Below are positions 7,381-15,451 of a DNA stretch of 57,054 nt, piece by piece. The DNA is from an uncultured eubacterium 1-6. Its GTDB lineage: Bacteria > Bacillota > Clostridia > Lachnospirales > Lachnospiraceae. The stretch is taken from contig CAIFEZ010000023.1 of NCBI GenBank assembly GCA_903789595.1, positions 1 to 57,054 of the forward strand. The letters are read 5' to 3'. The notes under the pieces were generated by a model, which worked only from the letters and a program-made list of their open reading frames with translations, did not search any database and was not told the DNA's origin. Position numbers and translations under genes: made by a program. Position 1 is the first letter of the stretch. The number at the start of each line of letters is the position of its first letter.

Positions 7381-7912
7381 GTGCGCCCGTAAGGCGTTTG
7401 GGGTGGACACCCAAGCGACGTGGGTCATTATGATTTTGTTTTGAGAAAACAATAAGAAAAATTATCAAGTGTGAAGAACACAGTCTTATCGCCAACAACT
7501 AACCTTGAATGGAAACATAAAGGGGACAACAGCACGTTTGTAAAGGCACAAGTCAACAAAGCTTCCAAGTTGCGACTGAGTGTCGAGGTGAAAGGTACTA
7601 TATGAGGATGAAAGCTAAACCGCTTGAAGGAAAGTCAGAGGCTAGAGCTAACCATCTCCGCACCGAAGGGAAGATGTTACGGTGATGTATTGGCAGATTA
7701 GTATTTTGCTGTCTGCAATCTGCGTGATAATCAATGCAAGCTAGCCATAGGTTCATTTGAGGATGCATCTGAAATCAAGGAAAAATTCAGAGTATTTCTC
7801 GAGGATACTCTGCATCTTGAGATGTCCGAAAAAAAGACCAAGATAACACATAGTCAAGATAAAGCAAGATTTCTTGGATATGATATCACCACCGCAAAGA
7901 ACTCAGCGCTTA
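7381..7912 (+). mobile_element. Group II intron remnant
   Basis: GTGCGCCC at 7381 is the canonical 5' end of bacterial group II introns. The next roughly 320 bases have the expected domain I-III character (for example the run GTCAGAGGCTAGAGCTAACC). From about 7700 the sequence jumps to a short piece of the intron-encoded reverse transcriptase. Most of the ORF in domain IV is missing, and no domain V (GAGCCGT-type 34-nt hairpin) or 3' end is visible before 8820. The intron has at least two internal or terminal deletions and cannot splice or move on its own. Confidence 0.8.
7738..7912 (+). pseudogene. ltrA: Reverse transcriptase/maturase fragment of the group II intron
   Basis: The frame encodes about 58 residues matching the end of the palm and the thumb region of intron-encoded reverse transcriptases: LAIGSFEDASEIKEKF, FLEDTLHLEMSEKKTKITHS and ARFLGYDI. 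The catalytic YADD block and everything before it are gone, as is the maturase X domain. The frame continues into unrelated sequence (next feature). Confidence 0.75.
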
Positions 7913-8085
7913 TGCAATCATCAGGGCATACAGAAATGCCTATTCAGGCGGTTGGACAGGAACAACCTGTGCCTGACGATAAGGGTGCTTCTGGGAATAT
8001 GGATTACACAGAGGAGGATGTGAAGAAGTATCAGATGGATCCTGATATCAATGAGTTGCTGGATTTCAGTTTTTGCGGGGAATGA
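7913..8085 (+). pseudogene. C-terminal fragment of an unrecognised mobile-element protein
   Basis: The same frame as the reverse-transcriptase fragment runs on for about 57 residues of different character, with the acidic stretch MDYTEEDVKKYQMDPDINEL and ending LLDFSFCGE. Such acidic tails are common in large proteins of integrative elements, but I cannot name the family. It is a fusion made by deletion, with no start signal of its own. Confidence 0.4.
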
Positions 8086-8300
8086 CAGCAGAAGGCTACA
8101 AAACATTTATAAATGGAAGTGTTATGGCATCATTTATGGAAGGAATTGTAGCCTCAATTTTAGAAGAAAAAAGTGGTGCCGGATACGGCACGAATTGTAG
8201 CCAATTAAATACAGTTATCAGCGTAATTGAAGCCATGTATCTTTGCGAAGGTATGTGGCTTTTTCCTTTTTGCGCTGAGGATAGATTTTTTAACCAGCCC
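8073..8300 (+). pseudogene. Unrecognised small ORF remnant
   Basis: An overlapping frame (ATG near 8082) starts MTAEGYKTFINGSVMASFME, continues for about 60 residues of plausible protein, and then enters low-quality Arg/Cys-rich translation of hairpin DNA. There is no clear ribosome binding site. The first 60 codons may be the tail of an integrative-element gene. Function is unknown. Confidence 0.3.
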
Positions 8301-8384
8301 TCGTGCATTTATGCGAGGGCTAAGCCTCGCAGAGCGAAATACACCCATCGCACAAAACTTCGTTTTGTACTCTGTGTATTTCGC
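8294..8384. other. Strong inverted repeats in mobile-element intergenic DNA
   Basis: AGCCCTCG/CGAGGGCT flanks TGCATTTATG at about 8297-8321. Then GCGAAATACAC (8334-8344) pairs with GTGTATTTCGC (8374-8384), enclosing a second perfect stem ACAAAAC/GTTTTGT (8352-8368). Open frames through this sequence are Arg/Cys-rich and look spurious. It resembles conserved non-coding DNA of integrative elements. Its role is unknown. Confidence 0.55.
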
Positions 8385-8478
8385 CCTTGCAGGGGGCTAT
8401 CACGCCGGATACGGCGGTGGGTTCGTAAACGGACACCTATATGTCCACTCACATTGGCATTAGAAGTGAAAGAAAGAG

Positions 8479-8736
8479 TTGCAGGAGCAGATTGCTGTAT
8501 TGGATAGAAAAGCAGGGAGGATGAAATCAGAGCTTTCAAATGTGCTTCAGGATGCAGACTATGCAAATGCTTCGGAGTTTTATACCGAGCTATTCATGGT
8601 TCGTGAGGAGAGGCAAAGGTATGAAGAGGCTTGTAAGGAATGGCAGCAGAAGTGTGTTGAGGTGGAACTTGTAGCGGTGAAGGATAGTAAGTATTTTGGG
8701 GACGTAATTCCGATTAGCAGGAATAGAGGGCGATAA
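8479..8736 (+). pseudogene. Coiled-coil protein fragment
   Basis: This stretch gives 85 residues of continuous helical character (QIAVLDRKAGRMKSELSNVL, NASEFYTELFMVREERQRYE) ending NRGR. It begins without a ribosome binding site just after the hairpin block, so it looks like the C-terminal end of a larger coiled-coil protein of the same mobile element. The parent family is not identifiable by eye. Confidence 0.35.
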
Positions 8737-8744
8737 AGTAAGGC

Positions 8745-8771
8745 GATGCTATTAGTGAATCTGATAGCATC
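8745..8771. terminator. Hairpin, possible terminator or element boundary
   Basis: GATGCTAT pairs perfectly with ATAGCATC over an 11-base loop. The T-tract is weak (TGTGTAACT). It lies between the coiled-coil fragment and the broken rhaD, near the edge of the foreign DNA. Confidence 0.4.
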
Positions 8772-8817
8772 TGTGTAACTACATAGTGACAATTTTGCAT
8801 CTTCGAAGTGGTAGTCT

Positions 8818-9369
8818 ATGCAAAATATCATCGAATTGGATGAAAAAGGAGAGAATTACCGCATCCTTTGGGGTCTGGTAAACGGAGGCAGACCGACCAG
8901 TGAGCTGCCGAGTCACCTGATGAACCATGAAGTGAAAAAAGGCGTTACCAATGTTTATCATGCACATACCACGAATGTGATCGCACTGACATTTGTACTG
9001 CCGTTGGAGGATAAAGTATTTACTAGAGAACTCTGGGAGATGGCGACCGAGTGCCCGGTTGTATTTCCTTCCGGAATCGGTGTAGTAGGATGGATGGTGC
9101 CGGGCGGCCGTGAGATCGCAGTGGCGACAAGTGCCCTGATGAAAGAATATGATGTGGCAATCTGGGCGCATCACGGCATGTTCTGCTCAGGGGAAGACTT
9201 TGATCTTACATTCGGATTAATGCACACCGTAGAGAAATCCGCGGAAATCCTTGTAAAGATGCTGTCCATGAGACCGGATAAAAGACAGACAATCTCACCT
9301 CAGAATTTCAGAGATTTGGCGAAAGATTTTAAAGTAACTTTATCGGAAAAGTTTCTATATGGCAAATAA
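8818..9369 (+). pseudogene. rhaD: Rhamnulose-1-phosphate aldolase, N-terminal third missing
   Basis: The 183 residues align with the C-terminal two thirds of class II RhaD, which splits L-rhamnulose 1-phosphate into dihydroxyacetone phosphate and L-lactaldehyde. Visible are GRPTSELPSH (containing the catalytic Glu), the zinc ligands in NVYHAHTTN, CPVVFPSGIGVVGWMVPG and the third ligand in WAHHGMF. The family is about 270 residues. The missing N-terminus carries the Gly/Asn phosphate-binding loop. The ATG at 8818 lies at the junction with mobile DNA and has no Shine-Dalgarno sequence, so the gene is probably dead. It marks the left edge of the older chromosomal rhamnose region. Confidence 0.88.
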
Positions 9370-9377
9370 TGTACATA

Positions 9378-10415
9378 TCACATATTTGGCGTATCAGAAG
9401 CATGAAGCATGTTTCGATATTCCATAGGCGTACATCCGTATTTCTTGCGGAACAGCTGAAAGAAAAAGCTGGTATTCTGATATCCGACGGCAAGGCTGAT
9501 ATCATTTGTGGAAAGTGCGGTGCTCCTTAACAATTTTGCCGCCTGAGAGAGCCGGTGTGTCTGGACCAGCTCTTTGTAAGTGGTTCCGGTATGCTGGCGT
9601 ATGTAGGCAGAGAGATAGTTTGGGTGCATATTAAAAAACTCAGCTGTAGAAGAAAGGGTACAGTCCGCAAAGTTTGTTTCGATATATCGGAGTATGGTAT
9701 AAATCTGATCCACAGAGGCGTGATCTAGAACCATACCGTGCTGGAACAGATTGATCATCTCGCAGGTAATCAGCGTAAAAAGACTGTCTAAAAAAGGTCC
9801 GGATGTTACGGACGGAGAATAAAATTCACAGAGAAACTGGTTGGCAAGATCTGCCAGCCGGTTTTGTTTTTGTTCCGGGGAAAAGACAATATACATGCTT
9901 TCCTGCATCGTGGTGTTCAGAGCCTCAATGAAAAAGTGTGTAAGGTAATTATCCTGAGACAGGCGTTCAAAAAAAGTACCGTTCAGATATTCGCGCGTCA
10001 GCAGAAAATTGATGATAATATCATTTTCTGAACATCTTTTGACAGAATGAGGTGCATTCTGGCTGATCAGAACCATCTGCCCGGCTTTTAGCCTGAATGT
10101 AGTCTTATTTATCGTCATTGTGCAGGAACCAGAATAAATATAACTCAACTCCAGCCACTCATGGATATGCAGAGGTACGTTTTCAAAACGATCCTGTTTT
10201 ACAACAGCGAAGTTGTAATAACTCGGAAGCACTTTCTTTGAAAGAAATAAAGAACGCAGATCTTCAAGGTTCGTATCAAAACGGTAACAGGGTGTATCAA
10301 ACTTACCTCTGGCAACAGGAAATTGTGAATAATCTTTCTTTACACCATTCAGACGCTGGGTTTCTTCGGTAGTGTGCTGCTTCAGAAATTGATTCAATGC
10401 AGATAATGTCATCAT
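9378..10415 (-). CDS. AraC family transcriptional regulator with cupin sensor
   Basis: This 345-residue protein, read from ATG 10415, has AAGGAGAG immediately upstream on its strand; the longer frame to 10508 has no such signal. Residues about 90-180 form an AraC-type cupin (VPLHIHEWLELSYIYSGSCT, KAGQMVLISQNAPHSV). The last 100 form the double HTH (AEFFNMHPNYLSAYIRQHTG and YQNTSFFFQLFRKKYGCTPM), the AraC/XylS signature. It is divergent from the hydrolase-GH3-symporter-GH78 operon and is therefore the likely sugar-responsive activator of that operon (inference). The effector could be L-rhamnose or a rhamnoside, given the rhaD remnant and GH78 gene on either side. Confidence 0.9.
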   Translation of the reverse strand: MMTLSALNQFLKQHTTEETQRLNGVKKDYSQFPVARGKFDTPCYRFDTNLEDLRSLFLSKKVLPSYYNFAVVKQDRFENVPLHIHEWLELSYIYSGSCTMTINKTTFRLKAGQMVLISQNAPHSVKRCSENDIIINFLLTREYLNGTFFERLSQDNYLTHFFIEALNTTMQESMYIVFSPEQKQNRLADLANQFLCEFYSPSVTSGPFLDSLFTLITCEMINLFQHGMVLDHASVDQIYTILRYIETNFADCTLSSTAEFFNMHPNYLSAYIRQHTGTTYKELVQTHRLSQAAKLLRSTALSTNDISLAVGYQNTSFFFQLFRKKYGCTPMEYRNMLHASDTPNM

Positions 10416-10629
10416 ATATAATCTCTCCTTTTCGAGATATGAATGAACTGTGATTATAGTCATCAGCAGTTTATTTAACCTGTCTAAAATATACCATATT
10501 GGGGGCAAAGGTGTACAGAGTAATCTCGGATATTTATTAAGTTTGGTCGGTAAATCACATATGTTTCGTTAATGTAATTTTAGTCTGTATAAAGTAAGAT
10601 GTCAGTAAGAAAAGGAGGCATAGGTTAGG
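10416..10629. promoter_or_regulatory. Divergent intergenic control region
   Basis: These 214 bases separate the AraC-type regulator (left, minus) from the hydrolase-led operon (right, plus). The right part holds an A/T-rich stretch with TATAAA near 10589 and an SD-like AAGGAGG at about 10613. No clean -35/-10 pair or palindromic operator could be fixed by eye, which is usual for activator-dependent AraC promoters. Confidence 0.5.
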
Positions 10630-11721
10630 ATGAAGATATTTTTTGCAGTAGTGGTGATTGTTTTATTATTTGTAATCGGTGCGACATTATATGTCTATAA
10701 AAAAAGTGCCATGTTTTTGCCGGCACTTCTTGGCATCTGCGGATTTCCAAAAATAAAGGAAAGCAGCTATTACGATGAAAACGGACATTTCCGTCCGGGA
10801 ACGGGGGAGGACAAAGTTGGATTTTTCATGCAGCATCCGGTATTCGGCGGTTTTAAACATATGTTTTTCAATGTGGAGGACAACGTGCTGAAAGCTATTG
10901 CGCCTGTAAAGTATAAGGATTTTTTAAAGGCGCCGGGCCGTGAGGAACAATTGGATGCAGCCTTGGAATCTTTCAATTATCTAACCGGACTTGTTGAGAA
11001 AGGTCAGGCAAGGCTGGTGTCGGATCTGTATCCTGCGGAAGCAGTGAAGGGTCATCCGTACAGGTCACATCTGACGGGAATGTTTTATCAGGGACAACAG
11101 GGAAAACCACTTGCCATTGTAGTTCCGGGAGGCGGATTTATCAGTAATGTAACTGATTGCGAGGGGTATCCTGTGGCGATGAAGCTGCATAAAATGGGAT
11201 ATTCTGTTTTCGTCGTAAGTTATCCGGTCGGCAGACAGCTGGGTGAGACAGAACAGGTAAAGCAGGGACAGGCTGCCGCGAGGGAACTGACACAAGTGAT
11301 CCGATATCTGACGGAGCATCAAAAACAGTTTTCTGTAAACATGGATGATTATGCCATCTTTGGTTTTTCAGCAGGAGGACTTATGACCACGGCGTATTCA
11401 TTTGCCAATTATGAGGACTGCTGCCACAAGAATCATCTGCCAAGACCGAAGGTGATCTTCCCTATGTATGGTCTGGACTGGAATATCAAAGCTTTGCAGG
11501 AGGACAAGGGACTGGCGGTATTTTCTATCGTAGGGCGGGATGATGAGTTCGGTTTTGCAAATGTGGAAGATAAACTGCCGGAATTAGAGAAGGTACTGGG
11601 CAAAGAAAATGTGTCGGTCAGAATCGTTGACGGACTGGGACATGGATTTGGAATAGGAAATGAAACAAAAGTGAAAAACTGGCTTCAGGAAGCAGTCATC
11701 TTCTGGGAAGCCCACAGATAG
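10630..11721 (+). CDS. Membrane-anchored alpha/beta hydrolase (BD-FAE/esterase-like)
   Basis: This 363-residue protein begins with a single N-terminal hydrophobic helix (FFAVVVIVLLFVIGATLYVY), so it is probably anchored outside the membrane or secreted. The hydrolase fold is plain: an oxyanion-hole motif VVPGGGF, nucleophile elbow GFSAGG, Asp in VGRDDEFGF and His in DGLGHGFG. These match the BD-FAE/acetyl-xylan-esterase-like lipase group. As first gene of a glycosidase operon it may remove acyl groups from plant glycosides before GH78/GH3 action (inference). An AAGGAGG-type ribosome binding site lies about 11 bases upstream. The next gene follows after 35 bases. Confidence 0.85.
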   Translation: MKIFFAVVVIVLLFVIGATLYVYKKSAMFLPALLGICGFPKIKESSYYDENGHFRPGTGEDKVGFFMQHPVFGGFKHMFFNVEDNVLKAIAPVKYKDFLKAPGREEQLDAALESFNYLTGLVEKGQARLVSDLYPAEAVKGHPYRSHLTGMFYQGQQGKPLAIVVPGGGFISNVTDCEGYPVAMKLHKMGYSVFVVSYPVGRQLGETEQVKQGQAAARELTQVIRYLTEHQKQFSVNMDDYAIFGFSAGGLMTTAYSFANYEDCCHKNHLPRPKVIFPMYGLDWNIKALQEDKGLAVFSIVGRDDEFGFANVEDKLPELEKVLGKENVSVRIVDGLGHGFGIGNETKVKNWLQEAVIFWEAHR

Positions 11722-11756
11722 GAACAGATAAGAATTTATTTAAGGAGGATTTCATA

Positions 11757-14021
11757 ATGAGCAGAAACCTGAAAGAATTGATCAGACAGATGACACTGGA
11801 GGAAAAAGCAGGACTATGTTCGGGAGCGGATTTCTGGAACACGATGGGAATCGAAAGGTTAGGGATTCCTTCCGTTATGATGACAGACGGCCCGCACGGC
11901 TTGCGCAAACAGGAAGGCGCGGCAGATCATCTCGGCCTGAATAAAAGTGTGAATGCAGTCTGCTTTCCGGCAGCCTGCGCCACGGCATCCAGCTTTGACG
12001 TGGAACTGATGGAATGTATGGGACAGATCCTTGGGGACGAGTGTCAGGCTGAGAACGTGGGCATGCTCCTCGGCCCTGCAGTTAATATCAAACGCAGTCC
12101 TCTCTGCGGAAGGAATTTTGAATATATGTCCGAAGATCCATATCTGACAGGAAAGATGGCGTCAGCATATATCCGGGGCGTACAGTCGAAAGGCATCGGA
12201 ACCAGTATGAAACACTTCGCCGCGAATAATCAGGAAACAGACCGTATGCAGATATCGTCGGAAGTATCGGAACGGGCTTTCCGGGAAATTTATCTGCCGG
12301 CTTTTGAGGAGGCGGTGAAGAAAGCGCAGCCAAAGACTGTGATGTGCAGCTACAATAAGATCAACGGAGTATTTTCTTCAGAGAATAAGAAGCTTCTGAC
12401 AGATATCCTGCGGGATGAGTGGGGATTTGAAGGATATGTGGTCAGTGACTGGGGAGCTGTAAATGACCGGGTGAAAGGACTGAAAGCTGGTCTTGACTTG
12501 GAGATGCCGGGATCAGGAGGATATAATACAAGAAAGATTATTCAGGCAGTGGAGAATGGAGAACTGGAGGAAGAAATTCTTGACAGAACGGTGGAACGCA
12601 TACTGAAAGTAGTCTTCTCCTACACAGATAACAGGAAAGCGGAGACTGTATTTGACAGGGAAAAGGATCACAAAGCAGCGGCAGATATCGAAACAGAGTG
12701 CGCCGTACTTCTGGAAAACAGGGGAGTGCTGCCGCTGAAAAAAGAACAGAAAGTAGTCTATATCGGGGAATTTGCAAAGAAACCGCGATACCAGGGCGGG
12801 GGATCGAGTCACATCAATACGGACAGCGTAGTGTCGGCTCTGGAAACTGCGGTGAGAAAAGGCAGGGCAGTGGAGTACGTGAAAGGCTTCTCGTCAGAGC
12901 GTGACGAGATGACAGAAGAGGATCTGAAACAGGCGTGTGAAGCGGCAGCGGGCGCAGATGTAGTTGTAATCTTTGCCGGACTGCCGGACAGCTTTGAGTC
13001 GGAAGGATATGACAGAACATCCATGGAACTGCCAAAGTGTCAGAATCGCCTTATAGAGGCTGTGGCTGAGATACAGAAAAATGTGGTAGTGGTTCTTCAT
13101 AACGGAAGTCCCGTAGAAACTCCATGGGCGGAGTCTGTAAATGCCATTCTGGAGATGTATCTGGGAGGAGAAGGCATTGGGGAGGCCAGCGACCGGCTGT
13201 TATTTGGGGAGGCAAATCCAGGAGGACGTCTGGCGGAGACGTTCCCATATCGTCTGGAAGACAACCCGAGTTACCTGAATTTCCCTGGAGACGGCAGGAC
13301 TGTTCTCTATGGAGAAGATATCTTTGTCGGATACCGTTACTATGATGCGAAGAAAGTACCGGTGCGCTGGGCATTCGGCCATGGACTGTCATATACGGAA
13401 TTCAGCTACAGCAATATGAAACTCTCTTCTGCGGAAATGAAAGATGGAGATATTCTGAAGGTGAGCATTGATGTGGAGAATACAGGGAAGAGGGCAGGAA
13501 GTGAAGTGGTTCAACTCTATGTCAGTGACAAGGACAGCACGGTGCCAAGAGCAGTGAAAGAACTAAAAGGGTTTGCGAAAGTATTTCTGAATCCGGGTGA
13601 GAAGAAGACGGTTACAATGGAACTTTGCGCGAGAGATTTTGCTTACTACGAGACAAAGATTCACGACTGGTACACTCCGTCAGGTACATATGAGATCCAG
13701 ATCGGGCATGCCAGCGATGAGATCAGAGAGGCTGCAGAACTTACATTTACTACTGATGTGCTGCTGCCGTTCACTGTGGATATGACCACTACAATGGGGG
13801 AATTGATGAACCACCCGAAGACAGCAGGGAAAATGATGGAGTATCTTGAGGGAATATCACAGGGAGAAGAACCTAAGAAAGAAGATGGGGAGGTACAGCT
13901 TGTGACTCCGGAAATTATTGCGCAGATGCCGCTGAAATCATTTTTAAGCGTTATTCCGGGCGAAGCGATCGAGCAGATGATCGTGGAGTTAAATGCTCTG
14001 TGTGCAGAAGAGGGAAAGTGA
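11757..14021 (+). CDS. Glycoside hydrolase family 3 beta-glucosidase with C-terminal helical tail
   Basis: This 754-residue retaining beta-glycosidase has no signal peptide, so it is cytoplasmic. It has the N-terminal TIM-barrel (residues about 10-300; SVMMTDGPHGLR, NFEYMSEDPYL, SMKHFAANNQETDR) with nucleophile Asp231 in YVVSDWGA. The alpha/beta sandwich follows (YQGGGSSHIN), then a fibronectin III-like domain (VSIDVENTGKRAGSEVVQLY). It releases beta-linked glucose or a related sugar. After about residue 665 comes an extra tail (TTTMGELMNHPKTAGKMMEY … MPLKSFLSVIPGEAIEQMIV) resembling the tail of the GH78 enzyme downstream. It sits between the hydrolase and a GPH symporter, matching import of an intact glycoside and intracellular cleavage. 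Confidence 0.93.
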   Translation: MSRNLKELIRQMTLEEKAGLCSGADFWNTMGIERLGIPSVMMTDGPHGLRKQEGAADHLGLNKSVNAVCFPAACATASSFDVELMECMGQILGDECQAENVGMLLGPAVNIKRSPLCGRNFEYMSEDPYLTGKMASAYIRGVQSKGIGTSMKHFAANNQETDRMQISSEVSERAFREIYLPAFEEAVKKAQPKTVMCSYNKINGVFSSENKKLLTDILRDEWGFEGYVVSDWGAVNDRVKGLKAGLDLEMPGSGGYNTRKIIQAVENGELEEEILDRTVERILKVVFSYTDNRKAETVFDREKDHKAAADIETECAVLLENRGVLPLKKEQKVVYIGEFAKKPRYQGGGSSHINTDSVVSALETAVRKGRAVEYVKGFSSERDEMTEEDLKQACEAAAGADVVVIFAGLPDSFESEGYDRTSMELPKCQNRLIEAVAEIQKNVVVVLHNGSPVETPWAESVNAILEMYLGGEGIGEASDRLLFGEANPGGRLAETFPYRLEDNPSYLNFPGDGRTVLYGEDIFVGYRYYDAKKVPVRWAFGHGLSYTEFSYSNMKLSSAEMKDGDILKVSIDVENTGKRAGSEVVQLYVSDKDSTVPRAVKELKGFAKVFLNPGEKKTVTMELCARDFAYYETKIHDWYTPSGTYEIQIGHASDEIREAAELTFTTDVLLPFTVDMTTTMGELMNHPKTAGKMMEYLEGISQGEEPKKEDGEVQLVTPEIIAQMPLKSFLSVIPGEAIEQMIVELNALCAEEGK

Positions 14022-14105
14022 GAATAAAATATGAATCAAGATAAGATAAAAATGAGAGAAAGTGAGAATAAAATATGAATCAAGATAAGATAAAAATGAG
14101 AGAAA
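14014..14105 (+). repeat. 44-bp tandem duplication over a start codon
   Basis: The 44-base unit starting GAAAGTGAGAATAAAATATG occurs at 14014-14057 and again at 14058-14101 without a mismatch, and the next four bases also match. It includes the ATG and the first codons of the symporter gene. A replication-slippage origin is likely. Its effect is to create a short upstream ORF (see 14031-14078). Confidence 0.95.
14031..14078 (+). CDS. 15-codon upstream mini-ORF coupled to the symporter start
   Basis: The first copy of the duplication gives ATG 14031 and the peptide MNQDKIKMRESENKI. Its TGA stop (14076-14078) overlaps the ATG of the symporter gene (ATGA). The natural ribosome binding site in the end of the GH3 gene (AGAGGGA) now precedes the mini-ORF, so symporter translation probably depends on termination and restart at the ATGA. 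The peptide itself repeats the symporter's own N-terminus and probably has no function. Confidence 0.6.
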   Translation: MNQDKIKMRESENKI

Positions 14106-15427
14106 AGCTGTCATTTGCAATGGCAAACTTTGGAAACATTCCGGTTATGACACTGATCAACGGATATTTACTAATTTTTTATACCAATATATGCGGCTTG
14201 AGTCCTGCTGCATGTGCGACACTGTTCCTGATCGCACGCTTTCTAGATGCCATTAACGATCCGTTAGTTGGATTTATGATCGACCATCTTCCGACCAGAA
14301 AGATGGGACATTTCCGACCAACATTGATTCTGGGAACAATTCTGTGTAGCGCCAATTTCCTTCTACTTTGGTTTGGACCTATGTTATCAACATCGGGGAA
14401 ACTGGCAATCGCATATGTATCGTATATTCTGCTTGGTGTGTTGTTCCCAGTCATGGATATTTCGCTGAACAGTCTTCTGCCGGTTATGACAGAAGATATG
14501 AAAGAAAGGAACAGCTTAAGTTCAATCAAAGGGCTTGCATACGTGATCGGGGCGCTTGTAATCGGTGTGGCAGCTCCACTTATTCTTGGAGATACTTCTA
14601 ACAAACAGGGATATATTAATCTTGTTCTGATCATGACAGCAGTGATTTTTTTCTTCTCTATTATAGGAACCATGGGAGTAAAAGAACGTGTAAAACCACA
14701 GATGGAGAACAGCTATTCTGTAAAAGAATTATTCAAGATTCTCAGTCAGAAGCCGGTGTACATTACATTCCTTGCTGTACTGTTATATTCGATTGGAAGC
14801 AATATCGTGAATGCAGCAAATACATACTTTTATACATATATTTTTGAAGATCTGACGTTGGCGTCTATTATTACGCTTATTACATGTGTTACTGTTTTTC
14901 CGGCTACAATGGTCATTGGTAATCTGATTGGAAGGTTTGGAAAGAAGAAAATGTATGCGATTGGACTTGCACTTGCAGGACTGACACCAATCATCCGTCT
15001 GTTGGATGTGAGGAGCATTCCCCTTCTTATTGTCTCTGTATTGATTGCAGGAATAGGAGCCGGCTTTGCAGCACCTCTTAATTATGGAATACAGGCAGAT
15101 AATACAGATTATATCGAAGTGTCTATGGGAATTAGGGCAGAAGGTGCTGTCGCATCTCTTTCCAGCTTTGTCTCCAAGTGTGCAATGGGAATCGGTGGTG
15201 CGATTCCGGGGTATCTGCTGCAGTTAGCAGGATTTGACAGTAAGGCGGCAGTACAGAATGACGATGTGATTAATATGATCGTCCTCTGTGTGCTAATATT
15301 GCCGGCAATCGTAAATGTGGTGGCCATTGTGATCTTCTCAAAAGGTTATCCTATTACCAAGGAAAAATTGAATGAGCAGATATGTCTGATGAGGGAGAAA
15401 CGGTCAAAAGCGGGTATAAGTGAATAA
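14075..15427 (+). CDS. GPH-family glycoside/cation symporter
   Basis: This 450-residue protein has about 12 hydrophobic helices and belongs to the glycoside-pentoside-hexuronide:cation symporter group (MelB/XynP type, MFS superfamily). Signatures are the N-terminal KLSFAMANFGNIPVMTLING, the loop FLDAINDPLVGFMIDHLPTR with conserved acidic residues, and GHFRPTLILG. It probably brings a rhamnoside or glucoside into the cell with Na+ or H+. It lies directly after the GH3 gene, and its start was altered by the 44-bp duplication. It is paralogous to the symporter at 18262, which hints at two different substrates for one operon. Confidence 0.9.
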   Translation: MNQDKIKMREKLSFAMANFGNIPVMTLINGYLLIFYTNICGLSPAACATLFLIARFLDAINDPLVGFMIDHLPTRKMGHFRPTLILGTILCSANFLLLWFGPMLSTSGKLAIAYVSYILLGVLFPVMDISLNSLLPVMTEDMKERNSLSSIKGLAYVIGALVIGVAAPLILGDTSNKQGYINLVLIMTAVIFFFSIIGTMGVKERVKPQMENSYSVKELFKILSQKPVYITFLAVLLYSIGSNIVNAANTYFYTYIFEDLTLASIITLITCVTVFPATMVIGNLIGRFGKKKMYAIGLALAGLTPIIRLLDVRSIPLLIVSVLIAGIGAGFAAPLNYGIQADNTDYIEVSMGIRAEGAVASLSSFVSKCAMGIGGAIPGYLLQLAGFDSKAAVQNDDVINMIVLCVLILPAIVNVVAIVIFSKGYPITKEKLNEQICLMREKRSKAGISE

Positions 15428-15451
15428 GAATGATAGAGAAGGAGTATCAGC

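Noticed and set aside
8309-8566. Arg/Cys-rich frames over the 8.3-8.5 kb hairpins
   Set aside because: Translation runs through strong inverted repeats in several frames with no start signals, so these are read-throughs of non-coding DNA.
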